Origin: Enterobacter huaxiensis
Lineage (GTDB): Bacteria > Pseudomonadota > Gammaproteobacteria > Enterobacterales > Enterobacteriaceae
Length of the DNA: 64,000 bases
Direction: 5' to 3'
NCBI RefSeq assembly: GCF_003594935.2
Contig: NZ_CP043342.1
Coordinates: 1,612,001-1,676,000, forward strand
Part shown: in pieces, positions 56,525 through 64,000 of the stretch
Layout of the letters: each line of letters starts with the position of its first letter
Numbering within the stretch: position 1 is the first letter of the stretch
Notes under the pieces: model-generated
Seen by the model: the letters and a program-made list of their open reading frames with translations, nothing else
Told to the model about the DNA's origin: nothing
The model's database searches: none
Position numbers and translations under genes: made by a program

Positions 56525-57424
56525 TCAGCGCAAGAGCTGACAGTCCGGCGGCAGCCTGCACTGCAGCGCGCCGGGAACAACTTCGATGCGGAATTTCTCT
56601 CCGCTCAGCGGTTCGCCATCAAGGTTAAACGTCATGCCGTGCGGGGCGATCACCTCAAACCACGCGGATTTCCCGGCAATAATATTTGGGCTTTCCTCGG
56701 GCTGCGTCAGCGTCGTGAACAGCGCGGGCAGCAGGCCATCACCGGTAAAAATACGCAGCTGCAGTTGACCGTCGTTGATTAACGCCTCAGGGCAAAGCTG
56801 CTGACCACCGCCCGCCTGACGCCCGTTGCCGATACCAATCACCAGCGCGTCGCCCTGCCAGTGAAAGTTTTCGCCGTTGATTTCGCAGCGGTCGGGCTTA
56901 AGGGTGTCCATGCGCATCAGGCCATGGATCAGATACGAGACGCCGCCCAGCGCCGCCTTCAGCTTTTCCGGCGTTTCGCTGGTGATGCGCGTACCGAAGC
57001 CGCCCGTCGCCATGTTGATAAAGCAGGTTTGGTCATTCACCTGAGCGATATCAACCGCAGTGGCCTTACCCAGGATTGCCAGCTGCAGGGCTTTGTTCAA
57101 ATCTTCAGGAATGCCGGCGCTGGTGGCGAAATCATTCGCCGTACCGAGCGGTAAAATGCCCATTACCGGACGAGCGGCTGGCTGCAGATCGATAAGCGCG
57201 CCCGCGATTTCGTTGATGGTTCCGTCGCCGCCGCCGGAAATAATGGTCCCGACGCCCAGGCGTATACCTTCATCGATATACCGCGCCGCGTCGCCTTTCT
57301 CAAACGTTACTCGCACGTGAATGCGCGCACCGTCTTCCCGTAAATCGGTAATGGCCTGGCGCAGGATATCGTTGCCCGCGCTTTTGCCGTTGAGGATCAA
57401 TAAACTGTCTGGATAGGTTGCCAT
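56525..57424 (-). CDS. yegS: Lipid kinase YegS
   Basis: Diacylglycerol-kinase-fold lipid kinase; E. coli YegS phosphorylates phosphatidylglycerol in vitro. From the ATG at 57424 ([20 protein letters not shown]) it has 299 residues, the E. coli length. The nucleotide-binding loop is [18 protein letters not shown] and the Mg-binding C-terminal lobe begins near [26 protein letters not shown] longer frame to 57454 has no homology. It is the last chromosomal gene before the prophage. Confidence 0.95.
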   Translation of the reverse strand: MATYPDSLLILNGKSAGNDILRQAITDLREDGARIHVRVTFEKGDAARYIDEGIRLGVGTIISGGGDGTINEIAGALIDLQPAARPVMGILPLGTANDFATSAGIPEDLNKALQLAILGKATAVDIAQVNDQTCFINMATGGFGTRITSETPEKLKAALGGVSYLIHGLMRMDTLKPDRCEINGENFHWQGDALVIGIGNGRQAGGGQQLCPEALINDGQLQLRIFTGDGLLPALFTTLTQPEESPNIIAGKSAWFEVIAPHGMTFNLDGEPLSGEKFRIEVVPGALQCRLPPDCQLLR

Positions 57425-57502
57425 CCGCGCTGCTCCCTTTTTTAGGTATAACAAGAGTGTATCTCAGGGAGGAAAAAAGCGGGTAAGAACAGGATGAAAG
57501 GC

Positions 57503-57541
57503 AAAAAATAAGCCCGCGTAAGGGCGTTTATGCACCCTTAC
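57503..57541 (-). other. P2 attachment core and cyaR terminator, prophage left junction
   Basis: 57503-57524 corresponds, with one difference (GCGTAAGGG for GTGTAAGGG), to the core of the P2 attachment site, which in E. coli is also the 3' terminator of the small RNA gene cyaR. Beyond 57524 the sequence is not cyaR, so this is the host/phage junction on the yegS side. The phage arm CCCTTAC (57535-57541) pairs with GTAAGGG (57518-57524), rebuilding a hairpin with GCGGGCTTATTTTTT on the minus strand. Confidence 0.85.
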
Positions 57542-57608
57542 AGTAGAGGCTTTCAACGGTGCAATGCGGGTTTGCGCGGCACACAAGACCATTGAAAGCC
57601 ATGTTCAG

Positions 57609-58622
57609 TTACCCGTCTGTGGACACTGTGTGGACACTCTGAACCTCAATTCCACCACGTAGCGGATTGAGGGCGATCGCGTCCTGCAAATATTCTGGGG
57701 CAAAATGTGCGTACACCATTGTTTGCTCGATTCTTGAATGGCCGAGGATACGTTGCAGCGTGATGATGCTCCCCCCGTTAATCATAAAATGCGTGGCGAA
57801 ACTGTGGCGTAATGCATGTGTTGCCTGTCCAGGTGGCAAATCCGGTTTCAGTTCCTTCATTAACCGTCTGAATGCTGGATAATTTGCATCCGGGAAAAGA
57901 AACCCTCTCTTATTGCTGGCGATAATGATGGCCACCTCATCAGAAATTGGAACAGTGCGCGGTTTGTTCGTCTTAGTTTTTACGAACGTACAGCGGTTAT
58001 GGATGACGTTCTCCGCTTTCAGCCTAGCGGCTTCACCCCACCTTGCGCCGGTACTGAGACAGAGAATCGCAATCTTCTTATTGTCCCCGTCAAGCTGCGA
58101 AAGCAACACGGCGATTTCATCCTGAGTCAGGTAGCCGGTTTCGGGCTTTTGCTCTTTCAGCCTTTTCGTACCCCGGATCGGATGCTCACCAAAGAACAAT
58201 TCAGCCTCAATTAAGGCAGTGAACATGCCACTAATGCAGGTCAAATCGCGGTTGATGCTTGATGGCTTGATCCCCTGGCTTCTGCGTGCCGCACTGTACT
58301 GGCTAATTAGTGCTTTCGTAATCTGGAACGCGCAAGGGTCGTCGGTTATCCGGGTAAATATCTCAATTTTCCCAAGATTAGATTTACCATGTTCCTCATG
58401 CTTTCCTTTCAAATCCCACCATATCGCCGTTAGTTCTGACAGACGCCGCTTGTCTGTCGGCTTTGAAAGCCATTCCTTGTTATGGTGGTTGTACTGAGTG
58501 TGTTTTTCAAAAGCTACAGCCTCGCTTTTCTTGTCGAACTTCCTACGGATGCGCTTTCCGTTGCGCCCCGTTGGTCTGATGTCCACTTCATATCGACCAT
58601 CATCGAGTTTCTTGATACTCAT
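57609..58622 (-). CDS. int: P2-type tyrosine integrase
   Basis: Site-specific recombinase of 337 residues, the length of P2 Int, and nearly identical to it over long stretches (KKLDDGRYEVDIRPTGRNGK at the N-terminus, ITLQRILGH near the C-terminus). Catalytic residues are visible: R in STGARWGEAARL, H-x-x-R in HALRHSFATH, H in ILGHSR, and the tyrosine in TMVYAHFAPEYL. It lies next to its attachment core, as in P2. The high identity predicts integration at the same site, which is what the junction shows. Confidence 0.97.
   Translation of the reverse strand: MSIKKLDDGRYEVDIRPTGRNGKRIRRKFDKKSEAVAFEKHTQYNHHNKEWLSKPTDKRRLSELTAIWWDLKGKHEEHGKSNLGKIEIFTRITDDPCAFQITKALISQYSAARRSQGIKPSSINRDLTCISGMFTALIEAELFFGEHPIRGTKRLKEQKPETGYLTQDEIAVLLSQLDGDNKKIAILCLSTGARWGEAARLKAENVIHNRCTFVKTKTNKPRTVPISDEVAIIIASNKRGFLFPDANYPAFRRLMKELKPDLPPGQATHALRHSFATHFMINGGSIITLQRILGHSRIEQTMVYAHFAPEYLQDAIALNPLRGGIEVQSVHTVSTDG
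57618..57637. repeat. Direct repeats at the int 3' end, probable Int arm sites
   Basis: TGTGGACAC occurs twice, 57618-57626 and 57629-57637, an 11-bp period (one helix turn), within the last codons of int and about 95 bp from the core. This is where P2 has its arm-type Int sites, with similar sequence as I recall. A 9-bp inverted repeat GGCTTTCAA / TTGAAAGCC (57548-57556, 57592-57600) lies between them and the core. Confidence 0.6.
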
Positions 58623-58764
58623 GAAACCCTCCGAATGGTGGTTTTGGCTTTTACTGAATTGCCTGAATGCTTCCGGCTTTTCCGTTTAACTTCCTGATAA
58701 GAAGGGAAGTTATATTTCCTTACAAGTAAACAACTTTTGTAATAAATAAACTCACGGTGAATTG

Positions 58765-59064
58765 TTAACCAGTCTTTTGGTCGGAGTGCTGCGAGGTTGT
58801 TACAGCTTGCCCAAAGTGTGCGAGGGCCGGTGCTATCTGACCGGCTTCAGGTGCAATCTGCTCCGTCATAAACCATAACGTGTATTTCATAAATTGGGGG
58901 TGCTGAAGGATTTTCATAATTGATTCCACGCCTGGGCTTTTTACTCCAGATTCGTAGCCTCCCAATGTGCTGTAGGCAATGCCTGTCAACTCACTGAATT
59001 GCCTCTTGTTTAGTCTCTCTGACTCGCGAATGAGCTTTATCTTTTCAAATATCGGGGTTGACAT
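58765..59064 (-). CDS. P2-type C repressor (lysogeny regulator)
   Basis: Helix-turn-helix repressor that maintains lysogeny by blocking the early rightward promoter. The ATG at 59064 (MSTPIFEKIKLIRESE), five nt after GGAG, gives 99 residues, as in P2 C; the ATG at 59076 is an alternative. The HTH region is NKRQFSELTGIAYSTLGGYESG, and the tail QIAPALAHFGQAVTTSQHSDQ is P2-like. The N-terminal half differs more from P2, so the immunity specificity is likely its own. About 140 bp without a gene separate it from int. Confidence 0.92.
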   Translation of the reverse strand: MSTPIFEKIKLIRESERLNKRQFSELTGIAYSTLGGYESGVKSPGVESIMKILQHPQFMKYTLWFMTEQIAPEAGQIAPALAHFGQAVTTSQHSDQKTG

Positions 59065-59160
59065 AGTTACTCCCATCTAAGAACATTATCCGTATGGGGT
59101 TGAATTGACTCCCATGCGGTTATCCACTAAGAGCAATTAAGGCCCATTAAGAGCAATTAA
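59054..59160. promoter_or_regulatory. Lysis/lysogeny switch region between C and cox
   Basis: Two sets of repeats are visible. Set one: GGGGTTGA followed by ACTCCCAT, at 59054-59076 and again at 59096-59115, candidate C operators, the first over the C start. Set two: TAAGAGCAATTAA at 59128-59140 and 59148-59160, exactly 20 bp apart; these contain YTAAGAGCA, close to the P2 Cox box TTAAAG-N-CA, with a third weaker copy at about 59078. The divergent C and cox promoters must lie here. Confidence 0.6.
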
Positions 59161-59184
59161 TTGCACGATAGGAGAATGTATCAG

Positions 59185-59460
59185 ATGAGTAGACAGCTTG
59201 TAAGCGCAACTGACGCCGTTCCTTACCAGGAGTTCGCTAAACTCATCGGTAAGACACCGGCAGCAGTTAAAGGAATGATTGAAAAAGGGAAGTTACCTGT
59301 CGTTGAAATGACCGATCCTCAATCAACATCAGGACGTGCAGGCGAATATTGGATTTACCTACCAGCCTGGAACAAAGGTATGCAACTGGCGTACGAGAGC
59401 CGACCAAAAGAAATCCGTGATGGATGGCTGATGTGGTTAGGTTTGGGAGAACCTCGATGA
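59185..59460 (+). CDS. cox: P2-type Cox excisionase/repressor
   Basis: Small DNA-binding protein acting as excisionase and as repressor of the C promoter. From the ATG at 59185 (MSRQLVSATDAVPYQEF) it has 91 residues, exactly the P2 Cox length. The second half is almost P2 Cox: GRAGEYWIYLPAWNKG, then YESRPKEIRDGWLMWLGLGE. GGAG lies about 10 nt upstream; an ATG at 59176 is an alternative. The end overlaps the next gene as ATGA. Confidence 0.94.
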   Translation: MSRQLVSATDAVPYQEFAKLIGKTPAAVKGMIEKGKLPVVEMTDPQSTSGRAGEYWIYLPAWNKGMQLAYESRPKEIRDGWLMWLGLGEPR

Positions 59461-59792
59461 AAACAAAATACGCCACTCTCATTCGTAGCCTGTTGCAAAA
59501 TTATCATGCACAGGCAAAAGCAATTGATAAAGAAACATTCTCTGTCCACAGCGACGGATTACAGCAAATGGAATTGAATATTCAGCTGGCGAAATGTCTT
59601 GAGGGAATAACCTCGACTGCTCGTTTTAATAATGATAGTGATGATTTTGAAGAGCTTCACAAAATCACGCTTATGGTCTTTGGTGGAAATATACCAACTG
59701 AAAATAATATTTCTTGCCTTATGTCACTGGCGACTTCCGCATTGAAAAGTAATAACTCGCATCTTAAATCTGTTGCAGCCTCACAACGTTAA
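59457..59792 (+). CDS. Unrecognised prophage early protein
   Basis: A 111-residue, predicted mostly helical, soluble protein beginning MKTKYATLIRSLLQNYHAQA. I recognise no motif. The ATG at 59457 overlaps the cox stop (ATGA), so it is translated with cox in the early operon. It is not similar to the P2 genes that I can recall in this place. Its codon use and base composition are more AT-rich than int and cox. Confidence 0.75.
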   Translation: MKTKYATLIRSLLQNYHAQAKAIDKETFSVHSDGLQQMELNIQLAKCLEGITSTARFNNDSDDFEELHKITLMVFGGNIPTENNISCLMSLATSALKSNNSHLKSVAASQR

Positions 59793-59801
59793 GGAACCGA
59801 C

Positions 59802-60371
59802 ATGAAACATTTAATGATTGACCTTGAAACTATGGATATCAAACCAACTGCGGCGATTACTTCTATCGGTGCTGTTTTTTTTAATCCGGAAACTGGAGAA
59901 ATGGGCGAGCAGTTTTATCAGCGTGTAAGTCTGGACAGCTGCGTAGAGCATGGCCTGACCATGGGGGCAAGTACCGTGCGTTGGTGGATGCGTCAGGACG
60001 CGGCGGCGCGCAGCGAAATTCTAAATGAAGATTGCATGGATTTATCATTGTCATTGGCGAATCTCGAAGCTTTTGTAACGGAGCACTCCGACCCGTCTAA
60101 AGTGCAGGTGTGGGGCAACGGTGCAGCGTTCGACAACGTTATCCTCCGCAATGCGGCGGAAAAATGCGGGTTTAGTGAACCATTATGGTTCTTCTGGAAT
60201 GACAGGGATGTCAGAACAATTGTGGAGTTGTCTAAAAATCTTGGGCTGAACGTCCATAACATTATTCAGTTTGAGGGTGTTAAACACCACGCCTTATATG
60301 ATGCCATTCATCAGGCGAAAATTGTTTCTTACGTCTGGATGTATCTCGTTAAAATAGCCAGTGTGAAATAA
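59802..60371 (+). CDS. DEDDh-type 3'-5' exonuclease of the prophage
   Basis: A 189-residue exonuclease of the Rv2179c-like/RNase T superfamily. Catalytic residues are visible: D7 and E9 in LMIDLETMD, D111 in NGAAFDNVIL, and the H162-x4-D167 pair in VKHHALYDAIHQA. GGAAC precedes the start; it lies 9 nt after the preceding gene in the early operon. Related proteins occur in many temperate phages of enterics. Whether it acts on DNA or RNA cannot be told. Confidence 0.85.
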   Translation: MKHLMIDLETMDIKPTAAITSIGAVFFNPETGEMGEQFYQRVSLDSCVEHGLTMGASTVRWWMRQDAAARSEILNEDCMDLSLSLANLEAFVTEHSDPSKVQVWGNGAAFDNVILRNAAEKCGFSEPLWFFWNDRDVRTIVELSKNLGLNVHNIIQFEGVKHHALYDAIHQAKIVSYVWMYLVKIASVK

Positions 60372-60373
60372 CT

Positions 60374-60592
60374 ATGATCACAGTGACCTCTCATGCAAGT
60401 GAAAGTGTCATTAACAAGGCATTTTCAGTGCTGTCAGAATACTACAGTGGCAAAAAGGTATATCAGGTAATAAAACCGCATCATTATTTTTCTGTGCATG
60501 TCTCTTATCGGTGGCGATTACTGAGCAAAGATAAGGGGCGGCACTGGGAGTTAATGACGCATGAACGATATAACAAACAATACCGAATATAG
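60374..60592 (+). CDS. Unrecognised small prophage protein
   Basis: A 72-residue, basic, soluble protein beginning MITVTSHASESVINKAFSVL and ending MTHERYNKQYRI, with several aromatic and basic residues (KPHHYFSVHVSYRWRLLSKD). No family recognised. It begins 2 nt after the exonuclease stop, in the same early operon, and ends 37 nt before the primase-helicase gene. Confidence 0.7.
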   Translation: MITVTSHASESVINKAFSVLSEYYSGKKVYQVIKPHHYFSVHVSYRWRLLSKDKGRHWELMTHERYNKQYRI

Positions 60593-60629
60593 TTTTTGCC
60601 TTTAACACCTTTTTAAATCTGGATTAATT

Positions 60630-63284
60630 ATGAATGCCACAATACAGCAGGACGTTGTGCGCCGGCTCGTTCAGGATTTTGAATTCAAGGAACGGGATAA
60701 ATATTTGCAGCAGGGCGTATGTCCCAAATGCCATAAACGCGAATTATTCACCAGCATAGAAAAGCCCTGGATCCTGAAGTGTGGCCGCGAAAACAACTGC
60801 GGCCATCAGGTCGTTGTTAAAGAGCAGTATCCAGAAATCTTTGAAGACTGGTCAAAGCGCTATCAGGCCACGCCTGAAACCCCTCACGCCGCAGCTGAGG
60901 CGTATTTGCGTGAGGCGCGGGGACTGGATACTGAACCGCTTAAGGGTTGCTTTACCCAGGGGGCATTCGCCAAAGACAACATGGGGTCGGCAACGGTCAC
61001 ATTTAAGCTGGCGTGTGGTGCGACGTGGGAGCGCATCATTGACCAGCCTCAGCGCTTCGGTAAGCAGAAAGCGAACATCAGAGGAAGCTATGTTGGCCAC
61101 TGGTGGGTGCCGCCGTCTGTGAACCTGCTGGAAGTGAACGAAATCTGGATCACAGAGGGTATCTTCAACGCGCTGAGTCTGTGCCAGGCGGGTTTACCCG
61201 CCGTGGCCACGCTGAGCAGTAACAACTACCCGCTGGCGGCGCTGGATACTCTCGCTAAAGAGCTGGGCGAGAAACCCCGCCCACGCCTGATATGGGCGTT
61301 TGATGGCGACAAAGCCGGCACTAAACACACGCTGGCCTTTGCTGCCCGTAGCGAGGAAGCCGGCTGGAAGGTTCGCGCAGCGCAGCCGGTGAAATCATCC
61401 TCCAGTCTGGACTGGAATGACCTGCTGTTACGTGGCCGGTTCAGCAAATCGGACATCAAAAATTATCGCTACTATGGCGATATCCTGCTGGCGAAAAACC
61501 CGACAGAGAAAGCGCTGCTCATGCATCAGCATAACGAGTGGCACTCTTTCTACTTTGAGCATAACTCCCGTATGTACTGGTTTGAGCTGGATCTGGACAG
61601 GTACATGCGAGCCTATGAGCGTATCACCAACACCGGTACCGAAGTGGTGATGGAGTGGGAGGCCAAAGAACGGGCGGTTAAAGAGTCAGGCGGCGTGACC
61701 GAAATCGCCAACTGCTGGCTGACACCGCTTTACTTCCAGCGTTCTGAACCTACGGACGAGTCCTGGTATTACGTGAAGGTCAATATGCCGAACCGGCCAG
61801 CCGTGAAAGACACCTTCACGGCTAACCAGCTCACCAGCTCCGCCGAGTTCAAAAAGCGTCTGCTGCACATCGCCAAAGGGGCAGTATACACCGGCAGTAC
61901 CAAACAGCTGGATAAGTTCATCCAGATGCGTCTGCCTGAAATCAAAGAAGTTAAGACGCAGAATTTCATCGGTTATAACAAAGATTATGCCGCCTGGTTG
62001 TTTAACCGCGTGGCCGTTTGCGATGGTCGGCTGTATGAGATGAACGACGAGGATTATTTCGAAATTAACAGCGCCAGCGTTAAAAGCCTGAGCATCACGC
62101 CGGCGCTGGATCTGAATCCGAAACTGAACGAATTCACCACGGGCTGGGTTGACGATATCTGGACGGCGTTTGGTGAAAAAGGGTATGTGGCGCTGGCGTT
62201 CTGGCTGGGGTCGCTGTTCGCTGAGCAAATCCGTGAGCGTGACAAGTCTTTCCCGTTCCTTGAAATCGTGGGCGAACCCGGCACAGGTAAATCCACGCTG
62301 ATTGAATTCCTGTGGAAACTTGCCGGCCGTGAAGAGTATGAAGGGTTTGACCCGTCCAAATCGACCGCTGCCGCGCGCGGCCGTAACTTCGCTCAGGTCG
62401 GCAATTTGCCGGTCGTACTGATTGAGGGCGACCGCACCACAGATAACGCCAAACAACGCGCTTTTGACTGGGACGAGCTGAAATCACTGTACAACGGTCG
62501 TGCTTCCCGCGCCGTGGGTATCAAATCGAACAATAACGAGACCTACGAGCCACCATTCAGAGGCAGCATAGTGATAGCGCAGAACGCCGACACAGACGGC
62601 AGCAAGGCGTTCCTGGAGCGTATCATCCACATTTATACCGACAAGCGCGGCCAGTCCATTCAGACCCGCTATGCCGCCGAACGCCTCGAGCAAATACCTG
62701 TTGGCCACGTATCTGGTTTTACGCTGCTGGCCACCATGCGCGAAAGAGAAATTATGAAAGTGTATGGCCAGGGCTACGAACGCGCCCGTAGTGAACTGGA
62801 GTCCAACACCAATATTCGCCATATCCGTATTGCCAAGAACCACGCTCAGCTGGTCGGTTTGCTGGAGGCGCTGGCGCTGGTTGTGCCGGTACCGCTGGAA
62901 CGCATTGAGAAGACACGCGAGGCCATCACGGCACTGGCCGTGGAACGCTGTCAGGCACTTAAAAAGGATCACCCTCTGGTACAGGGGTTCTGGGAGCTGT
63001 TTGATTACCTCGACGAGCTGGCACCGCACGGCATTAACCATTCATCAGATGAAGGGGAGATTGCCGTCAACTTCAACCATCTGGAAGAAGTCGCTGCCGC
63101 TCACCGTCAGCGCATTCCGTTCACGTTAACTGAGATCAAAAAGCTGCTTAAAAACGGCAATGAGCGCCGTTTTATCGACACCAAAACCACGCGTAGCGCG
63201 TTGAGTGAACGCCACAACCGTGGCAAAGGTGAAATGCAACGAATGCCGGAAACCTTCCGGTGCTGGATTTTTAAACGAAACTAA
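60630..63284 (+). CDS. Prophage primase-helicase (zinc ribbon, TOPRIM, P-loop ATPase)
   Basis: An 884-residue replication protein. An N-terminal zinc ribbon is formed by C31, C34, C51 and C57. A TOPRIM domain follows, with WITEGIFNALSLCQAG (glutamate) and LIWAFDGDKAGTKH (DxD-type). A DUF927/helicase-like ATPase domain has Walker A G548-EPGTGKS555, Walker B-like VVLIEGDR and an arginine in AFLERIIHIYTDKRG. It is predicted to prime and unwind DNA at the prophage origin. P2 itself uses a rolling-circle initiator (gene A) instead. It is more GC-rich than the small genes before it. Confidence 0.87.
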   Translation: MNATIQQDVVRRLVQDFEFKERDKYLQQGVCPKCHKRELFTSIEKPWILKCGRENNCGHQVVVKEQYPEIFEDWSKRYQATPETPHAAAEAYLREARGLDTEPLKGCFTQGAFAKDNMGSATVTFKLACGATWERIIDQPQRFGKQKANIRGSYVGHWWVPPSVNLLEVNEIWITEGIFNALSLCQAGLPAVATLSSNNYPLAALDTLAKELGEKPRPRLIWAFDGDKAGTKHTLAFAARSEEAGWKVRAAQPVKSSSSLDWNDLLLRGRFSKSDIKNYRYYGDILLAKNPTEKALLMHQHNEWHSFYFEHNSRMYWFELDLDRYMRAYERITNTGTEVVMEWEAKERAVKESGGVTEIANCWLTPLYFQRSEPTDESWYYVKVNMPNRPAVKDTFTANQLTSSAEFKKRLLHIAKGAVYTGSTKQLDKFIQMRLPEIKEVKTQNFIGYNKDYAAWLFNRVAVCDGRLYEMNDEDYFEINSASVKSLSITPALDLNPKLNEFTTGWVDDIWTAFGEKGYVALAFWLGSLFAEQIRERDKSFPFLEIVGEPGTGKSTLIEFLWKLAGREEYEGFDPSKSTAAARGRNFAQVGNLPVVLIEGDRTTDNAKQRAFDWDELKSLYNGRASRAVGIKSNNNETYEPPFRGSIVIAQNADTDGSKAFLERIIHIYTDKRGQSIQTRYAAERLEQIPVGHVSGFTLLATMREREIMKVYGQGYERARSELESNTNIRHIRIAKNHAQLVGLLEALALVVPVPLERIEKTREAITALAVERCQALKKDHPLVQGFWELFDYLDELAPHGINHSSDEGEIAVNFNHLEEVAAAHRQRIPFTLTEIKKLLKNGNERRFIDTKTTRSALSERHNRGKGEMQRMPETFRCWIFKRN

Positions 63285-63315
63285 CTGCGTTGTGTCTTTT
63301 ACTTGCATTTAAAAA

Positions 63316-63349
63316 CTGTGACATAATGATGGAAGATGTTATGTCACAG
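63316..63349. promoter_or_regulatory. Perfect 11-bp inverted repeat after the primase-helicase gene
   Basis: CTGTGACATAA (63316-63326) and TTATGTCACAG (63339-63349) around a 12-nt spacer, 31 nt after the stop. There is no T-tract, so an operator or an origin-associated structure is as likely as a terminator. It lies 72 nt upstream of the membrane/coiled-coil gene. Confidence 0.55.
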
Positions 63350-63420
63350 CTTTCGAACTGTATGATATTATCCGCTTATCAATAACTCTGCTTATATAAA
63401 TAATGGTTGGTAAACATAAA

Positions 63421-64000
63421 ATGAGTGAAACCATAGATAAAGTTTTGGATGCGGCAAAAGCAGTTACAACAGAACCAGTAATGAAGGTTATAAATCAGAG
63501 GTTGTCAAATCCTTTTTTTCTGTGTTTTATATCATCCTGGATAATATGTAATTGGGATCGCGTACTACTACTCTGTTTCTCGTTTAGCTTGGGCATGGAA
63601 CAACGTATTGAGAAAGTAAAAGCATTGCCGTCAAATAGCGTTTTTTGGGGAGTTAGTCTTCCTCATGCTCATACGTTTTGGTATCCATTTATTATCACTG
63701 TTATATTTGTGGTTGGCACTCCGTTTCTTTCATATATTGTCGATATCATTCAAAATGAAGTGCTCACGAAAAAAAACACGAATGACAGTCAAAGAAAAAA
63801 GGACGTTCTGGATTTAAAGATAAATGAGATCAATAAAAATGTTGAGTATGAGTATGCTGACGCAAAAGCACGATTGAATGCTGAGAATGCGAATAAGACT
63901 ATTGAATATAGCACGACAGCTCTCGAGGAAAAATATAACGATATGAGTGTAAGGGTTAGGGATTTAAATATTTCCATAAAAGAAAAGGAACAACAAATTA
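63421..64000 (+). CDS. Membrane-anchored coiled-coil protein, cut by window edge
   Basis: An open frame of at least 193 codons running off the right end, beginning MSETIDKVLDAAKAVTTEPV. The N-terminal 30 residues are amphipathic. Two hydrophobic segments follow, near residues 33-58 (FFLCFISSWIICNW, then VLLLCFSFSLG) and 85-108 (FWYPFIITVIFVVG). From about residue 118 it is a long charged coiled coil (KKNTNDSQRKKDVLDLKINE onward). It is far more AT-rich than int, cox and the primase, typical of imported cargo. An in-frame ATG at 63403 would add six residues; neither start has a clear Shine-Dalgarno. Unrecognised; prophage cargo, perhaps a defence or superinfection-exclusion protein, but that is a guess. 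Confidence 0.75.
   Translation, partial: MSETIDKVLDAAKAVTTEPVMKVINQRLSNPFFLCFISSWIICNWDRVLLLCFSFSLGMEQRIEKVKALPSNSVFWGVSLPHAHTFWYPFIITVIFVVGTPFLSYIVDIIQNEVLTKKNTNDSQRKKDVLDLKINEINKNVEYEYADAKARLNAENANKTIEYSTTALEEKYNDMSVRVRDLNISIKEKEQQI

Larger units (their letters stand above)
57503..64000. mobile_element. Left part of a P2-like prophage, continuing beyond the window
   Basis: It begins at the P2-type att core next to yegS. Int, C repressor and Cox are P2-like in sequence, order and orientation (int and C leftward, cox rightward). The early genes beyond cox differ from P2: an exonuclease and a primase-helicase stand where P2 has B and A. No structural genes are in the window, so functionality cannot be judged. 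Confidence 0.9.

Noticed and set aside
63316..63349. CRP site suggested by TGTGA and TCACA halves
   Set aside because: CRP halves must be 6 bp apart; here they are separated by 22 bp, so the symmetry belongs to a longer inverted repeat.
1..64000. CRISPR arrays, rRNA or tRNA genes, insertion sequences
   Set aside because: No regularly spaced direct repeats, tRNA-like cloverleaf with TTCGANNC arm at the prophage junction, rRNA segments or transposase genes were seen. The prophage is not integrated in a tRNA gene.

Overview
The window is about 64 kb of an Enterobacterales chromosome, most likely Enterobacter or a close relative such as Lelliottia. Protein sequences and gene order over roughly 1-18 kb and 32-39 kb follow the metG-fbaB part of the Escherichia coli map, and the base composition is visibly GC-rich. 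The genus is inferred from the added genes (diaminobutyrate decarboxylase/aminotransferase, ribitol/D-arabinitol operons) and not from a marker gene.

1-18 kb is conserved backbone: yohC (cut by the left edge), pbpG, an acetyltransferase gene, dld, bglX, the osmF-yehYXW osmoprotectant transporter with a sigma-S-like promoter, the small membrane protein gene yohO (37 codons), mlrA, the pyruvate-sensing btsS-btsR pair, yehS, metG and mrp.

18-31.7 kb is an accessory block: an acetyltransferase gene overlapping an rcnB-like gene, a stand-alone polysaccharide export and tyrosine kinase/phosphatase trio (gfcE-etp-etk type), an adenine deaminase/purine permease operon with a PurR-like palindrome and a LysR regulator, the dat-ddc pair that makes 1,3-diaminopropane, and an uncharacterised operon of three small envelope proteins, one of only 34 residues.

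31.7-38.8 kb returns to backbone: a TPP riboswitch in front of thiM-thiD, the GntR regulator yegW, the convergent yegTUV operon and fbaB. 38.8-49.8 kb holds the ribitol (rbtDKT, rbtR) and D-arabinitol (dalDKT, dalR) operons. Their terminal transporter genes form long inverted repeats that are nearly identical in blocks. They lie next to fbaB, where E. coli K-12 carries the galactitol genes. A HAD phosphatase gene follows. At 50-56.4 kb an enolase-superfamily dehydratase gene leads an operon for a peptide-type ABC transporter. yegS closes the backbone.

From 57.5 kb to the right edge lies the left end of a P2-like prophage. It is joined to the host at the classical P2 attachment core, which is also the terminator of the small RNA cyaR. 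Int, C repressor and Cox are close to those of P2. The early region beyond them is not P2: it has a DEDDh exonuclease and a zinc-ribbon/TOPRIM/P-loop primase-helicase. Beyond the primase-helicase, an 11-bp perfect inverted repeat precedes an AT-rich gene for a membrane-anchored coiled-coil protein that runs off the window. That cargo-like gene and the small envelope operon at 30.5-31.3 kb are the least explained parts of the window.
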